From Hirsutella rhossiliensis (Eukaryota > Ascomycota > Sordariomycetes > Hypocreales > Ophiocordycipitaceae), in assembly GCF_020360975.1 (NCBI RefSeq), contig NW_025408681.1:1922001-1986000 (forward strand): DNA of 64,000 nucleotides, given 5' to 3'. Positions 43,278-56,484 of this stretch are shown in pieces (position 1 is the stretch's first letter; every line of letters begins with the position of its first letter). The translations under genes and the position numbers were made by a program. A model generated the notes under the pieces. The model was not told the origin of the DNA. It did not search any database and saw only the letters and a list, made by a program, of their open reading frames with translations.

Positions 43278-46200
43278 TACCCAACGTCGAAGCCGGGAAA
43301 CGTGTTGCTACTCAGTCTGACGGATCCGGTCAGTCCATGCTTCGCGGAACGGAAGACTCGAGGAGGGGCAGACGTACGCGGAGACAGACCAAGCCGGTGT
43401 CTCACGGCACGGAGCCAGCGATATAAAGGCGACCGGATTGCTCTGTCCACCAAGGTCAGCGGGTGACTCGGGCCACGGCTCAACGACAGGACCAACAGTA
43501 ATGACAGTGGAGAGGCTGGGGAGTGTGCATGGTCTAGGCAGTTGGGATCGGACAGTTGGATGGTCATGATTGCCCGAGCTTGACGCTACGCGAGCTTGGA
43601 TCGCTGGCTGGCCAGTGGTCCCATATGGCAGACTGCCAAACCCCTGCCCCAACAAGATGTCGAGCTGGACTGGATATCGACTTACCCTCTCTGTTGACTG
43701 TGCCAATGCCGCCTCCAGTGTGGATTGACTGAGCGGATGGTCCCGTGACCACTTGAAGGAGAGACACGGCCACAGGGCCCAACCAGTTTTGCTGGTCCTA
43801 TCGTTTGGCGGTTCAAGGTCGCAGATTGAGGCAGCAGGTCGAATCCGAGGCCGTCGCGGCGGTGCTGCCGTCGTGGTCGCAGGATGGCGTGGAGGCCGTG
43901 AAGGAAGTAGTCGAACTAGGAAAACGACTCCGAGTGAAGACGTTTTAACTGGTTCGAAGCCAGGTTAGAAGACGAAGATTGGCGGTGTAGAGTTGAGTTG
44001 TCGGGACGAAAGTCAAGGCCTAGCACAGTGTTCTGGAAGAGACGGCCGAACAGAGGCTGGAACGAGCAATCCCAAGACCGAGGAAGCGAACAGTTCGCAC
44101 TCGCGTTGGTGGGTGAAGCTCGCACTGCTCGTGTCCGGACAGGGCCCTGACAAGGCTTCGGCGGACCGCGCAGACCACCAACCAGGCAAAGCTCGGCCGC
44201 CGTTGAGCTGCCGAAGCGGGCCGCGGCGACTTGATCGCCTTGACGTCCGGGATATGGAGTCAGGGAGGGGACTCGGCGATGCGACTCGATCCAGGACGGC
44301 TCGGACGGGTGTCGCGCTGGATCGAAAGGCCCGACGCGACGGGGGCAAAACGGCCGATGGGGGAGGGAGGACCTGCCGACGGGAGCAGTTCCTCGTTAGG
44401 TGCGTCGCGAGCAGAGTACGGGAAGAGTGTGCGTCATAAAAAAAGAAGAGAACCCGAACTGGGGATGAAGTCGCGGCGCACCTTGGCCCCGGAGGCTCGC
44501 AAACGTGGTACCTTGGGCAAGGTAGCATGGAATGCTGGGCCAAGCACGAGTAATCACCCGGCTTTGGGATCGGCGCGACGTAACTGTTTTAGGGGCCAAG
44601 CCTCTGAAGTTGGGGGGCCCACAGCGATTAGAAAAGGGGGGTTTAAAGGAACGACAGCGACAGGGCAGAGGCGCTACTAGCTCTGGTGGGCTGGCGGCGT
44701 ACAGCAGACCCGGGGGGGGCGGCATGGAAAAAATAAAATGGTCTGGGGACGACTGAAGGAGTACAGTAATTACATGCTGTACTCCGTACAGTACGTAGGT
44801 ACTTTGTGCGCGCAAAGGAGAAAAAGAGAGAATTCTTCCGAAGAAGCCCAGCGCAAGGGTGTGCTAATGTGCCCAGCCTGAGGCGGGCGATTACCGCGCA
44901 AAGGTACGTAACAGGGATGGATGCCGGCGCCGCAACAGAAACAAACAAGGGACCGGGGGGAAAGGCCTTGAGCCTTGATGAAGCAAAAGGAGAGATGTCG
45001 AGTGGCCTGCGTACCTTGAGATTTGACGGCTTGAGAAGAGACGGAGAATGGCCGTTGGTCCCGTTGGCGGCGATGGCCGTGAGGCGAGGATGGCTGGCTG
45101 TCCTGTGCACACGGGCGAACAATCTGGGGCCGGGCGACGGAGCAGGCGGGGACGGCATCAAGGAGCAAGGTCGTCGAAGTGTAAAAGGCGGGACTGACTG
45201 GCCGAGGCAGGTTGTGAAGACGACGAGAGGGGGACAAACGATGGGCCTTGGAGAATTGAAGTTATCGAGGCGCCTGCAAAGTATCAAGGTACCTACGGAT
45301 ACAGTGCAAAAGATAGCGCAAGGCAGGGCCTCCCAAGTACGTACTACCTACCTAGTACCGTTCGCTCCTACGCTACGCACCTGCCTTGCCTACCGTTGTG
45401 GGGTTGCAACTGCCAGCTCGGGAACTACAGGTAGGTACTTTAAGTTCTGTACCTCTGAAAGTCTCTGCTTGGCGCCTGTCTGTGCAAGTCCAGTAATACT
45501 CCGAAAACAGCATCCAGTTCTTGGGGCATCGCCAGAGAGGTGCCCAAGAGCAAGCAAACGGCTCAAGCAGGCAAGCGCCCATGGGGGAAAAGCACAGCCA
45601 ACGCGCTTCTCCGTGAGACCAAAAGGGTGCTCGGAGTTCTAAGTTATACGCTAGATGGATGGGCTGCTGGGATACTGCAAAAGTATTCCTACCTGTTGTT
45701 TCCCCCGGTGTTGGGTCGCGGAAGGGTAGAGATACCCGGCTTAGATCTGGCAGTTGGGCAGCAGGTTTGCCGACTTGCAACTGCCAATGAATCCCGTTTC
45801 CTCCGCAACTGCGATGCCCTCGTCCCTGCACAAGTACAGTATCAATGATGCGAATGTGCGAATAGCTGGCCGCCACCAACGCCGGCCACCATCCTGTTGG
45901 GCCACATCTCCTCGCTGCCTGTGCCTGGGATCCGCCGTGTGCTGCTTGACAGAGCAAAACAGAATCAAAGGTGGGACAAGGCCGTATGGATTGCTGCCCG
46001 CTGCTACTGTACCCAGGCTGTGTTGATCTCGGACGCCATGTTCACCTGCCAAACGACCACGCATACCATGCCCGGCGAGAAACAGTCTTCCGCAGCGGGC
46101 AGCCGGCGGCCGGTCCAGCTCCAGGCCCAGGCTCCCAGGCCGAACCATGCAGGGAAGCCCTTTGACATCGTGGCTCCCGCCGCATCGAAACGGGGTAGAA

Positions 46201-49200
46201 ACGGCTATGGGGGAGGGCTGTGCGCGCACCCGGGGGCGAACAATCCGTCGACATGGCGCAGCATCGTGCCTGTCTGTCCTTGTCCCCGTTCCCACCTCGC
46301 AAATGACGTTATTAATAGGAGGGCGAAAGCGCTGGTGCGATATCGAGCTCGGTTGGACGGACCCAGGGGTCATACATGTCCGGCTCCGCAGGCCTTCCTA
46401 TTGTCGCCTTTGTGCTGAATGGGATGCAAGGCGCCTCTTAGTCAGGGCGGCGCTGTCACCGGGCTCGAGGAGGCAATGCGAAGCAGCTGGTTTGGCCTCG
46501 ATCTCGCGATGATGCTGCGTCCTCGCGGCTCTCTTCCAGCTGCCATTGCTTGCCGATAGAGGGACGTTTGGTTTGCGCCGCCCCAGGGTGCGTCCGTTCC
46601 CGTGCCGTCTTTCTGTCTGTCTGTGCCAGCGACGACGTGGGGCGACGACGACCATGTCGGCCGCAGAAGAGGCACGCACTGCACGTTGGCGCTTCTTCAT
46701 GAGTACTGTGCGCCCTTTGCTACAGCGACTCCCCCCGTTTCTCTCTCTGCCCTTTCGGTCCTGCGTGCGGATCAGGGGGCGGCGTGTGCACAAGGCCACC
46801 TCCCTTTGGAGGGGGCTATTTTCAGTGCAACGCGAGCCTTCCGCTTGACGTTTTGCACGGTTTGCTGTGCGCAGGCACCAGTCTGGCTTGGCATCTCAAG
46901 TGAGTCGCATCCAGAAATGCACCCACAGCTGTACGTACGGGATATTCGCCCGTTGGTCCCGGTGTTGGCGATGGGAAGAGACGGGGTCGTCATTTCGCGG
47001 CCCTGGTGCTTGGACCAACGTCCAACGGGACGGGTCGTCTTGGTGTGTGCCTGGGATACCACCCGCAGGGCAAGGAAGCATTTCCACGTTGTTGTTTTGT
47101 TGCTCAATCCTCGTCGTGCTTGCTGCGACTGCGAGCGAGTCCAACGTCAAGCCTAGTCGACCACGACCAGGAAATACTTGGAGCAAAATGAGAGACTCGA
47201 CCGTTGGTGACGAGTTTGTCAATGACAGGCCCGCTTTTTAGTGGCTGCCTGCCAATGATCTTCTCCCCTTTTTTTGACAAGCAACAACCCATGGCATGAT
47301 ATCACCGCCTCCTTTTTTTGGTCTCCAGAACACTAGTGTGTCTCTCAAGGCCTCCTGGCGCCTAGCCAAAGCACGCGGGCACAAGACAGCTTCGCAAGCA
47401 TGGACGGGCCCGTGCAGGCGGCAAGCAGGGCGTTTTGCTGTCGACGTTGACCTCGCAGCAGCAAACCGTCCAAAGAAGGAGGCAAAGTACATAATCATGC
47501 TCGAAGTCCATAGTCCATCTCGAGTACACAATGGGTGCGGATCCTCACACGATTGGTGAAACAACTTGTCCCTTTCTTCCCTCAAGGTACTGCAACCTGC
47601 ATAGTTGGGCTGTTGAAAGGGGTGACTGCTCCGTCCGAGGAGACAAGATAAAGTGGTGAAACGTCCCATCTCGGCTGCCAGGGACCAGCCACCAATCAGC
47701 AGATGCAGGCAGCCGAGATGGCAAGTCTTTGTTTCGCATTTTGCATTGTCAGCCTGCCTTGCCCCCGTAAAGTGGGTAGCCATGCAAGAGGTGGCGGGCT
47801 GCTGACGCCCGATCATTCCGGTACTGCAAGCCGTGGGCTTCTAGAAACCTTCTAGGGTGCCACGCAAGAGCAAGACCAACTTTGTGTTGGCATGGAAGCT
47901 TTTTTGTCTTACTCTGTGCCTAAGCATACCCATACCGGGACGCATACAGTAACTCATACCCATCCATCCATTGAGACGGCACCTTGGCAGGGCAGTGGAC
48001 AATCTTGTCCTGTCTTGTCGCGACTTACACGCAACTACCGAGATGTTCATCAATCTCGCACACCATGCACAGGGTAAGCCAGGGTAGCATTGCGTCTCCC
48101 ATCATCCACGTTTCCCTGCGTCGTTGGCGTTTGGCGTGTTTCTAGAGCCCTTCGAGAAGTGTCCCCGGTGCATAAGGGCTGACTTGATGACGCGCTCTCG
48201 CTTGTGTAGCCGAACGAATCCCGAGGGGGGACAAAGGATTGTTGTAGCGTGTACTCGATGTCAACTCGCCCAGGGAGAGAGACATGATCGGCAGACAGTG
48301 CAAACAAAGCCCGCCATTGCTCGAGACGACGACCCCGAGTCCATCACCTCGCCCGTCTTGGGAATTGTCGCATCTCGAAACCCGGCTCGCAAGTGGCCAC
48401 AGGGTAGCCTTCCCCTTGGAGATTGAGGGAGCACACCTTGACCGTCCTGGAGGTTCGGAGCCACGATAACATGCAGGCGCGTGGAATGCTTGGACATGAC
48501 GCACCGCCTGTGTCACCTTGATTCCCGCTGCAGGTCTGCATGCGACAAAAAAGGTCCTTGTTGCTAAGAATATATACACGAGCGCGCTTCAAGCCCCCCC
48601 GTGCCAAGAGCACTTATACCCCGACTCCCAAGATAGCTTGCTCGCACGTCACTGCTCCCTGCTCATGCTCGGCGAGCGATCGACAGCTCGCAGCTGCAGA
48701 CGCCACAAGCAGCACGTTGTCGGGCTCTCGCCAAAGCTGCACACGGCCGCCTGGATCGTCGTGCCGTGCTGGCGGGAGCACCCGATGGCTGGCACACGCA
48801 CACACGCGAACACGCACACACAAGCCAAGCTCGGTGATTTGCATGGGCCATGACCACGGAAGCCAAAAAAAGAAGCCGGGCGCTGCACGCGATGCGGGAC
48901 AAAAAAAACAAACCATAATTCGATGGACTATCAAGACGTCCGGACAGCAACGTGTTGTCCAACCGCATATCCGTTTCGGCCATCCGCTCGCCCTCCTCTC
49001 CTGGCTGCTTCGACGACATACAACTCGTTGCCCTTTGCCAACAGGCGAATCCGGCATCACATCATGATCACAAAGTACCGATACAAAGTGCAGGGTGTCA
49101 ACGTACGCAGACTCATCGTCATCACACTGTCCTCCTACCCACGTGCACACTCACACACGCGCGATCCTCACAAGGCCCCTTGTCGTCCTCGTTGCTGCCA

Positions 49201-50717
49201 CCGCCCAGCCAACGGCTGCCAGGCCCCCCCAACCCTATTCATGTTGCCCCTCGACAATGGAAACACACAGTCACCGCCGGCTCCAACTGCTCGGATATCC
49301 AATGGCAGTCGAGCTTGGCTCGTCTTTGCCCTCCAGCCACCGAGCCAGCCATTGCCTCTCTTATTCCCGGAGGCAACGAGGTATTGCGGCCCACCAGCTC
49401 ATGGGTGAAGGCCGTTGGGGAAGGGGTGTGTGTGTGTGTGTGTGGACGTGTCGTCTGCGGCATCGGCGACTCCGTATCTCTCTCCTGACCCCCCTGTCTC
49501 TCCGGGGTCGGGCGCCTCGAAAACCCCCAGGCGGAAACGTTCTAGAAAGCAAGCCGGGTAACACGAGGAGAGAGGGGACTTAGACTTATCATCCCATGTT
49601 GTGCGAAACGGCCCGGACGGATGGACGTGCTTCAGCAGCCAGGGCCAATATGCCAAGTGCCGCTCCTCAAGCATCACGAACGACGACGCGGCAACAACCG
49701 GGTCCACAATCCGATCCAAACACCGTCTGGCCTTGTTGTTGCCGCTCTGCAAACAAACCTCCGCGGCTCGGCCCCAAGAGGTGAATGGTCCCCCATCGGA
49801 GCCGAAGCACACATGCGCTTCTCTCGCTGCAACTGGGCCCTTTCGACGACGTCGAATCAACAGCCGACCATGCCCCCTCCAGGCCCAACCGATCAACAAC
49901 CACCGCCGTAAATGTCCATACATGCTGGCAGATAAACATCCATACTGTACCCAAAGCTGTCCACGTGCCGGCGCCAACAGGGCTCATACGCTCCATGTCA
50001 CCGCCCTGGTACTGTATCCATTAGTTCGCACCATGTCGGCAGAGACGAGCCCCCGTGTAACAAAGAGTCGCCCCCCGTTGGTTTCGACGCGGCCTTCCCG
50101 TGACATGGTGAGCGAGTTGTTGGCCCGCGCGGCCTTGTTGGGCACCCAGGCCATGATAACCCCTGCAGGCCTAAACGGCGGTCAATGGGGCTTCATCGCT
50201 CTCACCGGCACGGGAAACATCCGGCAAGAAGAAACTGCCACTTTGGCTGGTTCCTCATGGTTGAGCAATCCCTTATTGATAGCTTGTACGCCTGGTCTAC
50301 TCCCGTGGTAAGCCACAAACGTGATTGCTGAACTTGTTGCAAGCCCTGTCTTTGGACCAACACGGCTCCACCGTACATGTTGTACCACGACAAGGCCTGG
50401 CAGGGTTGTCATCGAGAGCATTCCAAGGAAACGGAGACGACGGAGACATCTTCACCTGCACTAAGCAGACCAACTGCCGCCGCTGCCGCCGCCGAGGCCC
50501 GCCGTGCCCCATCTGCATGCTGTTCAGTTCAGCCTCCAAGGACGGGAATCACAGATGGCACATCTTTCCGGTTACTGTTTCCATCACCTTGACTTGTGGG
50601 AAACTCGTGCCTGACTCATCGGCGGGGCGCCGAAGACAAAAGAAAAGCTTACAATCAAAGGGCAAGAAAGACAATCATATTGATGCCGCCCCAAGGCGAA
50701 GCTAGCAAACATGCGCA
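43278..50717. other. 7.4-kb stretch with no supportable gene
   Basis: I examined frames on both strands and found only short or compositionally odd ones, with no recognisable domain and no plausible exon chain. Between 44760 and 45440 the motif GTAC / TACCTA / TACGTA recurs in clusters. Simple AC and GT repeats occur near 48793-48824 and 49426-49444. The left part is the upstream region of the C2H2 gene, and the right part is the 3' flank of the LSB5-like gene. A non-coding RNA or a long leader with introns is possible but not shown. Confidence 0.5.
49426..49444. repeat. (GT)n microsatellite
   Basis: About 9.5 GT units in the large gene-free region. Confidence 0.9.
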
Positions 50718-52461
50718 CTACCAGCGCGGCTCTTCACGTTCGTGCATCGGTGTTCTCACGACATTGTCATCGCTAAAGGGGTCGTCGTCGTCGTCATCTT
50801 CGGCTCTCTTAGCGGCAGCGGACTTATTGACGGGCGGGCGAGGAGGACGCGCTGGGACCATGATGGAGTCCGGGGGGCGGGGGATCGGGGGAACGGCCGG
50901 CTTGGGCGTCGGTTCGAGGGAGAGGCCGGCGAGGTCGGGGGCGTGCGTGCCTGGAAGCGGGTGGGCGGCCTGGTCATCTTTGGTCCTGAGGGCAGCCACT
51001 GGGCGTCACACCGTCGTCAGCAAACGGGTGGGAACAAGGGGGAAGGCAACGTGAGGCCTAGGGACAGGGAGTAAGCGTACTTCGGTACATGTGAGCTTGC
51101 TGGGCGAGTTCGTCGTCCGAGTCGCTGTCGGCGTCGATGGATTGGTCCAGCTGCTCAAACGACATGAGGGCATGGACAAGCTCGTCGTTGGCGTGGAGCA
51201 GGCTGCCGAGCCACTGCTCGCTTTCAACGAGGTGAATCTAAAAGTATAGAATTAGCACAAACGGACTTGTAACGCTTCTTCTCGCGAAACCGAGAGAACA
51301 AGACGAAGCTCGTGACGAGTAAAAGGAGCCAGATAGGAAGGAGGTGAGAGGCTTGAAGCGTACATAGCGTAGGATCCTCCGACGGAGCTGCTTGCAGGCC
51401 TCAAAATGCTGCACGGCCTCTCTGTTGTTCGAGATGCGCTGGCGCTCGCGATTGATGCTCTGGAGCGAGTTCTTGAGGTTTGTCGACTCAATGGACGACT
51501 CGGCAATGATGGACTTGATCTTGTCTTTTTCAGCCTCGAGGTTGAATGGCCCTCGCTTTCCTTTGCTCTTGTCCTTGTCCTTGTCCTTCTTCTTCTTCTT
51601 CTTGTCATAGAGCGAACCTTCACCCCCCCTGGCGGCTGGCGCGGGTTGAGAGGGCCATGGCCTGGACGAGGGCCCGGCAACGGGTGGTCGCGAGGCGCGC
51701 TCGGCTGCCTCTTCCTCCTCCTCGTCTCCAAAAGGGTTTTCCGTCTCCCGGATGACCTTTGATTTCTCCTGCGTAACGGCGACTTTTCTCTTTGGGAGTT
51801 CCTACATTTTGCGTAAGACTGTCAGTCAATGAAAGAGACCGGCGCCCCGATTTCTGTCCGTCCTTGACTCGTCTCTTCTTGCCACCTGTGCGCCGAGTAC
51901 TGACCTTGTGAAGGCGTGCGACCCGCTCTAGGCCTGGAGTAGAGGCGTACTGCGACCACTCCCGAAACAGTTCGGTGCACTTTCTCCTGACGGCCGGGTC
52001 CGAGAGGCCAGAGGTGCCGCAGACTCTGAGGCGCTCGAGCAAGGGCTCGTCGGCAAAGGCACGCTGGAAGCGCGAGCCGGCGTTTTGGATGAGGCCGTCA
52101 AGGATGACGAGGGCGCGGAGCTGGCGGTGAACGTTGCCGTACTTGAGCTTCTTGCGGATGGCCCGGGCCGCCTCGCTGGGGCCCGAGGCCTGGAGCTTGA
52201 TGACCTCGACGAGGTCGGGGATGCCGCTGAGATCGTCGACGTTGTAGCCCTCCGAGGTGAGGTTCTCAACGTTGACGGTTACCGCCGAGTACGGCTTCTT
52301 CTAGGGAGGGAGATGGAGTGAGCAATATTGCCGATGAGGGGGCAAGATGAAAGATGCCCAACGAATAATGCCTCAAGCTTCACACAAAGTATCGGGTTTG
52401 ATGACGGCGCAGAAAAGGCGCATTGCAACAGCATCAAGAAGGCGCGTACCTGTGAGAACAT
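50718..52461 (-). CDS. LSB5: VHS/GAT-domain protein, LSB5-like
   Basis: Five exons give 427 residues: 52461-52450, 52300-51905, 51801-51364, 51237-51081, 50998-50718. The first exon encodes only MFSQ, the next begins KKPYSAVTVNVENLTSEGY. A VHS/ENTH-type helical domain spans about residues 10-140 (EVIKLQASGPSEAARAIRKK, LERLRVCGTS, FREWSQYAS). A Lys-rich low-complexity stretch leads to a GAT-like helical region (KIKSIIAESSIESTNLKNSL...ISNNREAVQHFEACKQLRR). The C-terminus is Pro-rich with an acidic DDDDDDPFSDDN stretch containing a DPF endocytic motif. Yeast Lsb5 links Las17, actin and membrane traffic in endocytosis. The four-codon first exon and its 149-bp intron are inferred from family resemblance and are the least certain part. 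Confidence 0.85.
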
Positions 52462-53521
52462 GACAAAGGGTGATGGCCGAGACTTCAAGCTCAGCTCAAA
52501 GCCATGGGTGGACACTGGAGCTGCCCTGATATTGCTTTTGCTGTCAAATGGTGAGGCACGGTTCATTCCAAAACCCCGCCTAGACGTCTATTCTCACCTC
52601 GACCCCTCCCTCACTCTCGGCGTCACACGGGCTCGCAAGGCTCGAACCCGACCCAAGCAGAGGCGGACAGTCGACGGCCGTGGAGAAAAGAATTCTTCCC
52701 TCGGCTGAAAGCTGGTCGGTGTGGACAAACGAAGGCGTCGGGCACGGATTGCACGACAGCAGAGGGAATGCCTGCGGGCGGAGAGCGACGGAGACTGGCA
52801 AGCTCGGGATACAGGGGCTCGAGCCTTGCAAGGACGGCGGTAAACGATGGGCGACGGTCGGCGGGGGAATTCGATCTTTTATTGCTTGTCCCGGGGCTTC
52901 AAGTCCTGCTTCAACAGGAGCGAGTGGTGAAGGAGGAGAAGGAGGAGAGATGGACTGCTCGTTTGCGTGCCTGAGCTACCACAAGTACCTGGGCGTGGGG
53001 CAGAGCAGTGTGACGTCAGCCACCCATAAGCTCAACTGAAGTGACAATGCCGATGCTAACAATCAATGCCGACAATTCATCTCTCCATTGTCTGATCATC
53101 TATCCAATGTCATTGGCTACGGCATGCTCCTTCTCCCACCCCACTCGGTATCGTCGGACAATTCCTCCATTCTCTCACCATCACTCGGACGGGACTGGCT
53201 TGTTGCACCATGCAAACCGCGTCGTGCCATTTACCCGGAATCCGCGGCAAACTCTCCATGCTCCGGTTGTCTCTGATGCTTTGGGCATGAGCTCTTTTGT
53301 GTTTTTGCCCTGCCTTATATAAAAGTCATGTATGTGATTTTTTATGTGGCCCCTTCTCCAGCAATCCTAGTCCTTTCTCCAAGCTTATGCTTGTCCAGAT
53401 TCTCACTCCAGTCGACTGGTTGATGTCGATGATACCGCCCTTCCAAAACTCCGTTTACGCCTGTTGAATGGCGCCGCCTCCCATGCTCGACAGAAAGTCA
53501 AGCTCTCTCATCCAGTGACCT
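52462..53521. other. Intergenic region between LSB5-like and OPI3 genes
   Basis: About 1.06 kb: the 5' region of the LSB5-like gene on the left and the 3' flank of OPI3 on the right. No further gene is supported. Confidence 0.5.
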
Positions 53522-54331
53522 TCACTTCTGCTTCTTGCCGGCAGCCCTCTCGCGTTCCCGCTTGGCGTAAATCTCGGCTGTAAAGGGATCCTCGTAGCGT
53601 AGCGCCAGGACATAGACCAGGCACACCCAGCCCGTCAGGAAAAGGCCGGCGGGCTTGCCAAACAGCAGGGCCGAGCCGAGGAAGCTCATGGTGGAGCCCC
53701 AGTACATGGGCGCGCCGCAGACGTTGAAGGGAAATCCCGTCACCATGTCGTCCATGAGGATGCCAAAGTAGTCACCCAGGAAGGTGCCGGTGATGCCCAG
53801 CGCCCACGTCGACGAGATGACCAGGACGTTTCCGCACAGCAGCAGCGTGTAGGCGGCGGCCTGGGAGTAGGGCGTCAGCAGCAGGGGGTGCGACGGCTGT
53901 TCCTGGATGGCCGTCTTGTAGATGAAGTCGCGGACGAGGCCGAGGGAGAAGATGGTGGCGGCGAGAGCGTAGCATGCGGTACGCGAGCGGCCGCCAAACA
54001 GCTTCGTCAGTATCTTGTTGTGGTACTCTAAGGGGCCCCGTCGTCAGCTGCACAGCTCGACACGGCAGAGACACGGGAGATGGGACCTTGGCGCGCGACG
54101 ATACTGTGGGAGTTGGGCGCGTTAGCAGCTGGTCATGGGCGGGGGCGGCCAGACGACGGCGACTTACTTCCAGAACAAGGGGTTGAAGGCAATGGAGCAG
54201 GCCGAGACTGTACAGACGAGCAGTTAGACAGTAGACGACGCTCGAGCCACGGCCGACTTACCCACGAGGCTCTTCTTGCCGAGGTCGACATGGCGGGCAA
54301 GGTCGCCCACCAAAGACACGATGCTGACCAT
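53522..54331 (-). CDS. OPI3: Phosphatidyl-N-methylethanolamine N-methyltransferase
   Basis: Exons 54331-54262, 54207-54168, 54103-54087 and 54027-53522 give 210 residues, the usual size. Exon 3 is only 17 bp, and the three introns are 54-64 bp with good branch sites. The protein reads HVDLGKKSLVVSACSIAFNPLFWNIVARQEYHNKILTKLFGG at the N-terminal end across three junctions (shown here only to order the segments: DLGKKSLV, FNPLFWN, IVARQEYHN). Several membrane helices follow, then the conserved PFNVCGAPMYWGSTMSF and ALRYEDPFTAEIYAKR. It performs the last two methylations of phosphatidylethanolamine to phosphatidylcholine in the ER. The start was chosen as the first ATG in frame with exon 1. Confidence 0.93.
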
Positions 54332-56484
54332 GGCGGACGAGCTGTCGATTGGACGAAGAACGAGATGCAGAAAACCGAGAGCAGAACCTTGCGCCTCTTG
54401 CACGTCAAACCAACCTTCTTCGGCCACAGAGCAGTCTTGCGAGAATTCGATTCAACAAAGCCAGCTTGCGAGGGGGAGCGGGTAGCAAAGGGACAAGTTG
54501 CCAAGGTTCCTTGGCAAAAGGTACCACCCACCAGCTGGGCGTCATCCTGCAGCCGCCCGTGTACGGTACGTACAGTACAGCCTCGGCAATGGAGAGATGT
54601 GGGGGGGGGCCTGAAGAGCCCTGTCAGCCAATGGGAGGTTGAACCTACCGCCATTCACAGGCACACAGTGACTAAAACCCTTCGACGATTTATCCTATCA
54701 TGCATCAAAAGTGAATCGAGTGCGTGCGATAAAGGTTGCCCCCCGTCCGAAATAGCAAACCCATCCATCGAATACACAATACACTCCCGCGCTTCCAATC
54801 CGACACAACGGCAACAAGTTCCAAGCAACGTACTTGTCGTCCAAGAGGATAGATAACCGGTGCCCGAGAGCCAAGTCGGTTTCTCTCCGACGATTCCCTG
54901 TTGATCGAGATGGTCGAGCCGACGAAATAAACCCGCCGCAAAGTCCAACTCGAATGCGTATTCTGTAGCCAGCCCAGGAGAATTTTTTTTTGAGAGAGAG
55001 CGTCCTGAAACGGGATAACGCCCCAGGCGCACTGTCGCAGCTGGGCTGCGCTACATCCACCCATCTGACTCGCACTCGTCTTCGTTTCGAGCGACAATGC
55101 CAGACCATAGAAAAGCATCTGCCGCTTGGCCAGACACAAGCAAACGCTCCGACTGGCGCATAGTTGGTGCGTACAACACCGACACGCATAGTGAACGAGG
55201 ATCGGGAATGGGGATGAAATAGTGTCTGAAGACGGCAGCGGTGCAAGTCCGTCTTGGAAACATGTCATTGTATGAGGAAAATAAGACAAGAGAAAAAGAG
55301 AGGTCAGGCGTCTAACTCGATGGATCTTGGGAACTGCATGATTCCTGCCACGACGGATTTGTCAAGGCCATCTCCTTCCCCTTGCGCGTACGTACGCCAG
55401 GAGCTGCTTTAAAGGGTACGTCGCGACGCACTTTGCATTGCCCAGCGCACAACGAATCAGTCGCTCTTTCAGCTTGTGGGCCTGGATGGCGATGCTGGGA
55501 TGCCTTGGCCGAGACTTCAGCATTCATTCATCATGGACACGGAAAGCCTGGTAGAGGCTGTTGAAGATGCAACCCAGGGCCAGAGATAACGAAGACACCG
55601 CCACCATGTCCTCTGCCCAGAGAGGTGGGCAGTTCCTTACTTCCCTCGTTGACTGGCAGCGTCGTTTCGTCCCCCGGTAGTACCAGTCCACTGGTCTTGA
55701 CACCCGATGTTGCCTCCACACCAATGCCGTCCCTCCGCCGCCACATTCCCGGCACCTTTCCCGGCCCCGTCGCCGTTGTCTCCACTTTTGCCACTGCCCC
55801 GGCCGTCCCTCGGCTGCAATCGCCCATTCGGGGCCAGCCAAGGCGGCCGGCGCCAACCTCAAAAGAACAACCATGTACGGCATGTATGTCCGTCCTTCTA
55901 CGGGGCTGAATGTTGGCAATGTCAATGCCTGCGAGTGGGCAGACACCTGCATCAAGGACTGACGCCTGCTTCTTTCGCTTTGACCATTGCATTCATCGTC
56001 GTGCAATACCTGTATGCCTAATGCCACAACCACTTCCATAGCATCCCGCGGGGTCCCTTTGAAAGAAGACCAAAAGCCTCAAGAGAAGCCACGTTGCCAT
56101 TCATCATCGTCCAAAGAATTCAACGTCCACGAGGTTCGTCCCTTCTTCCCCGCTCCAGTGCGGCTTGCTTGGTACCCTGTTTCCGATAAACTCCTCAACG
56201 CGACCCGGCCGGGCAGTGGCGCAGCCCTTGTGCGATACTCCGAAAAAAAGAAAAGGAAAGGACATGAAACGGCCCCTCCGTGAAGCCCGGAATTGTCAAT
56301 GTCAATGACACGATGCGCGCTACCCATGACGCCCTCGCCTCGCTGCGGCTTCCGTCGTCAAGTTCATCAGCTCATTGAGTCTTGCGCAGAGACTCGGACA
56401 AGTCCCCCGTGGAGGGTTAGAGAGAAAGGAAGAAGCCGACAAGAGGGGAGGAGAAAAAGAGAAGAAAGGCGAAATAAATCAAGG
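54332..56484. other. Gene-free stretch upstream of OPI3
   Basis: About 2.15 kb. It includes the OPI3 promoter and the 3' flank of RXT2. Several frames of 100-190 codons exist (for example 55531-56039), but they are Arg/Gly/Ser-rich without domains, so I do not call them. Short GTACGTAC clusters occur near 54563 and 55386. Confidence 0.5.

Noticed and set aside
43935..43975. tRNA-like T-arm (CTGG-TTCGAAG-CCAG)
   Set aside because: No acceptor stem, D-arm or anticodon arm at the right distances on either strand.
44806..45642. 278-codon plus-strand frame in the gene-free region
   Set aside because: Mixed, basic composition without domain, membrane segment or splice support; start and end have no coding context.
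48780..48830. AC-rich repeats as a possible telomere-like or CRISPR-like array
   Set aside because: Irregular AC dinucleotides without unit spacing; simple sequence only.
55531..56039. 150-170-codon minus-strand frames upstream of OPI3
   Set aside because: Two overlapping frames of similar length in different phases, Gly/Arg-rich, without domains; probably chance.
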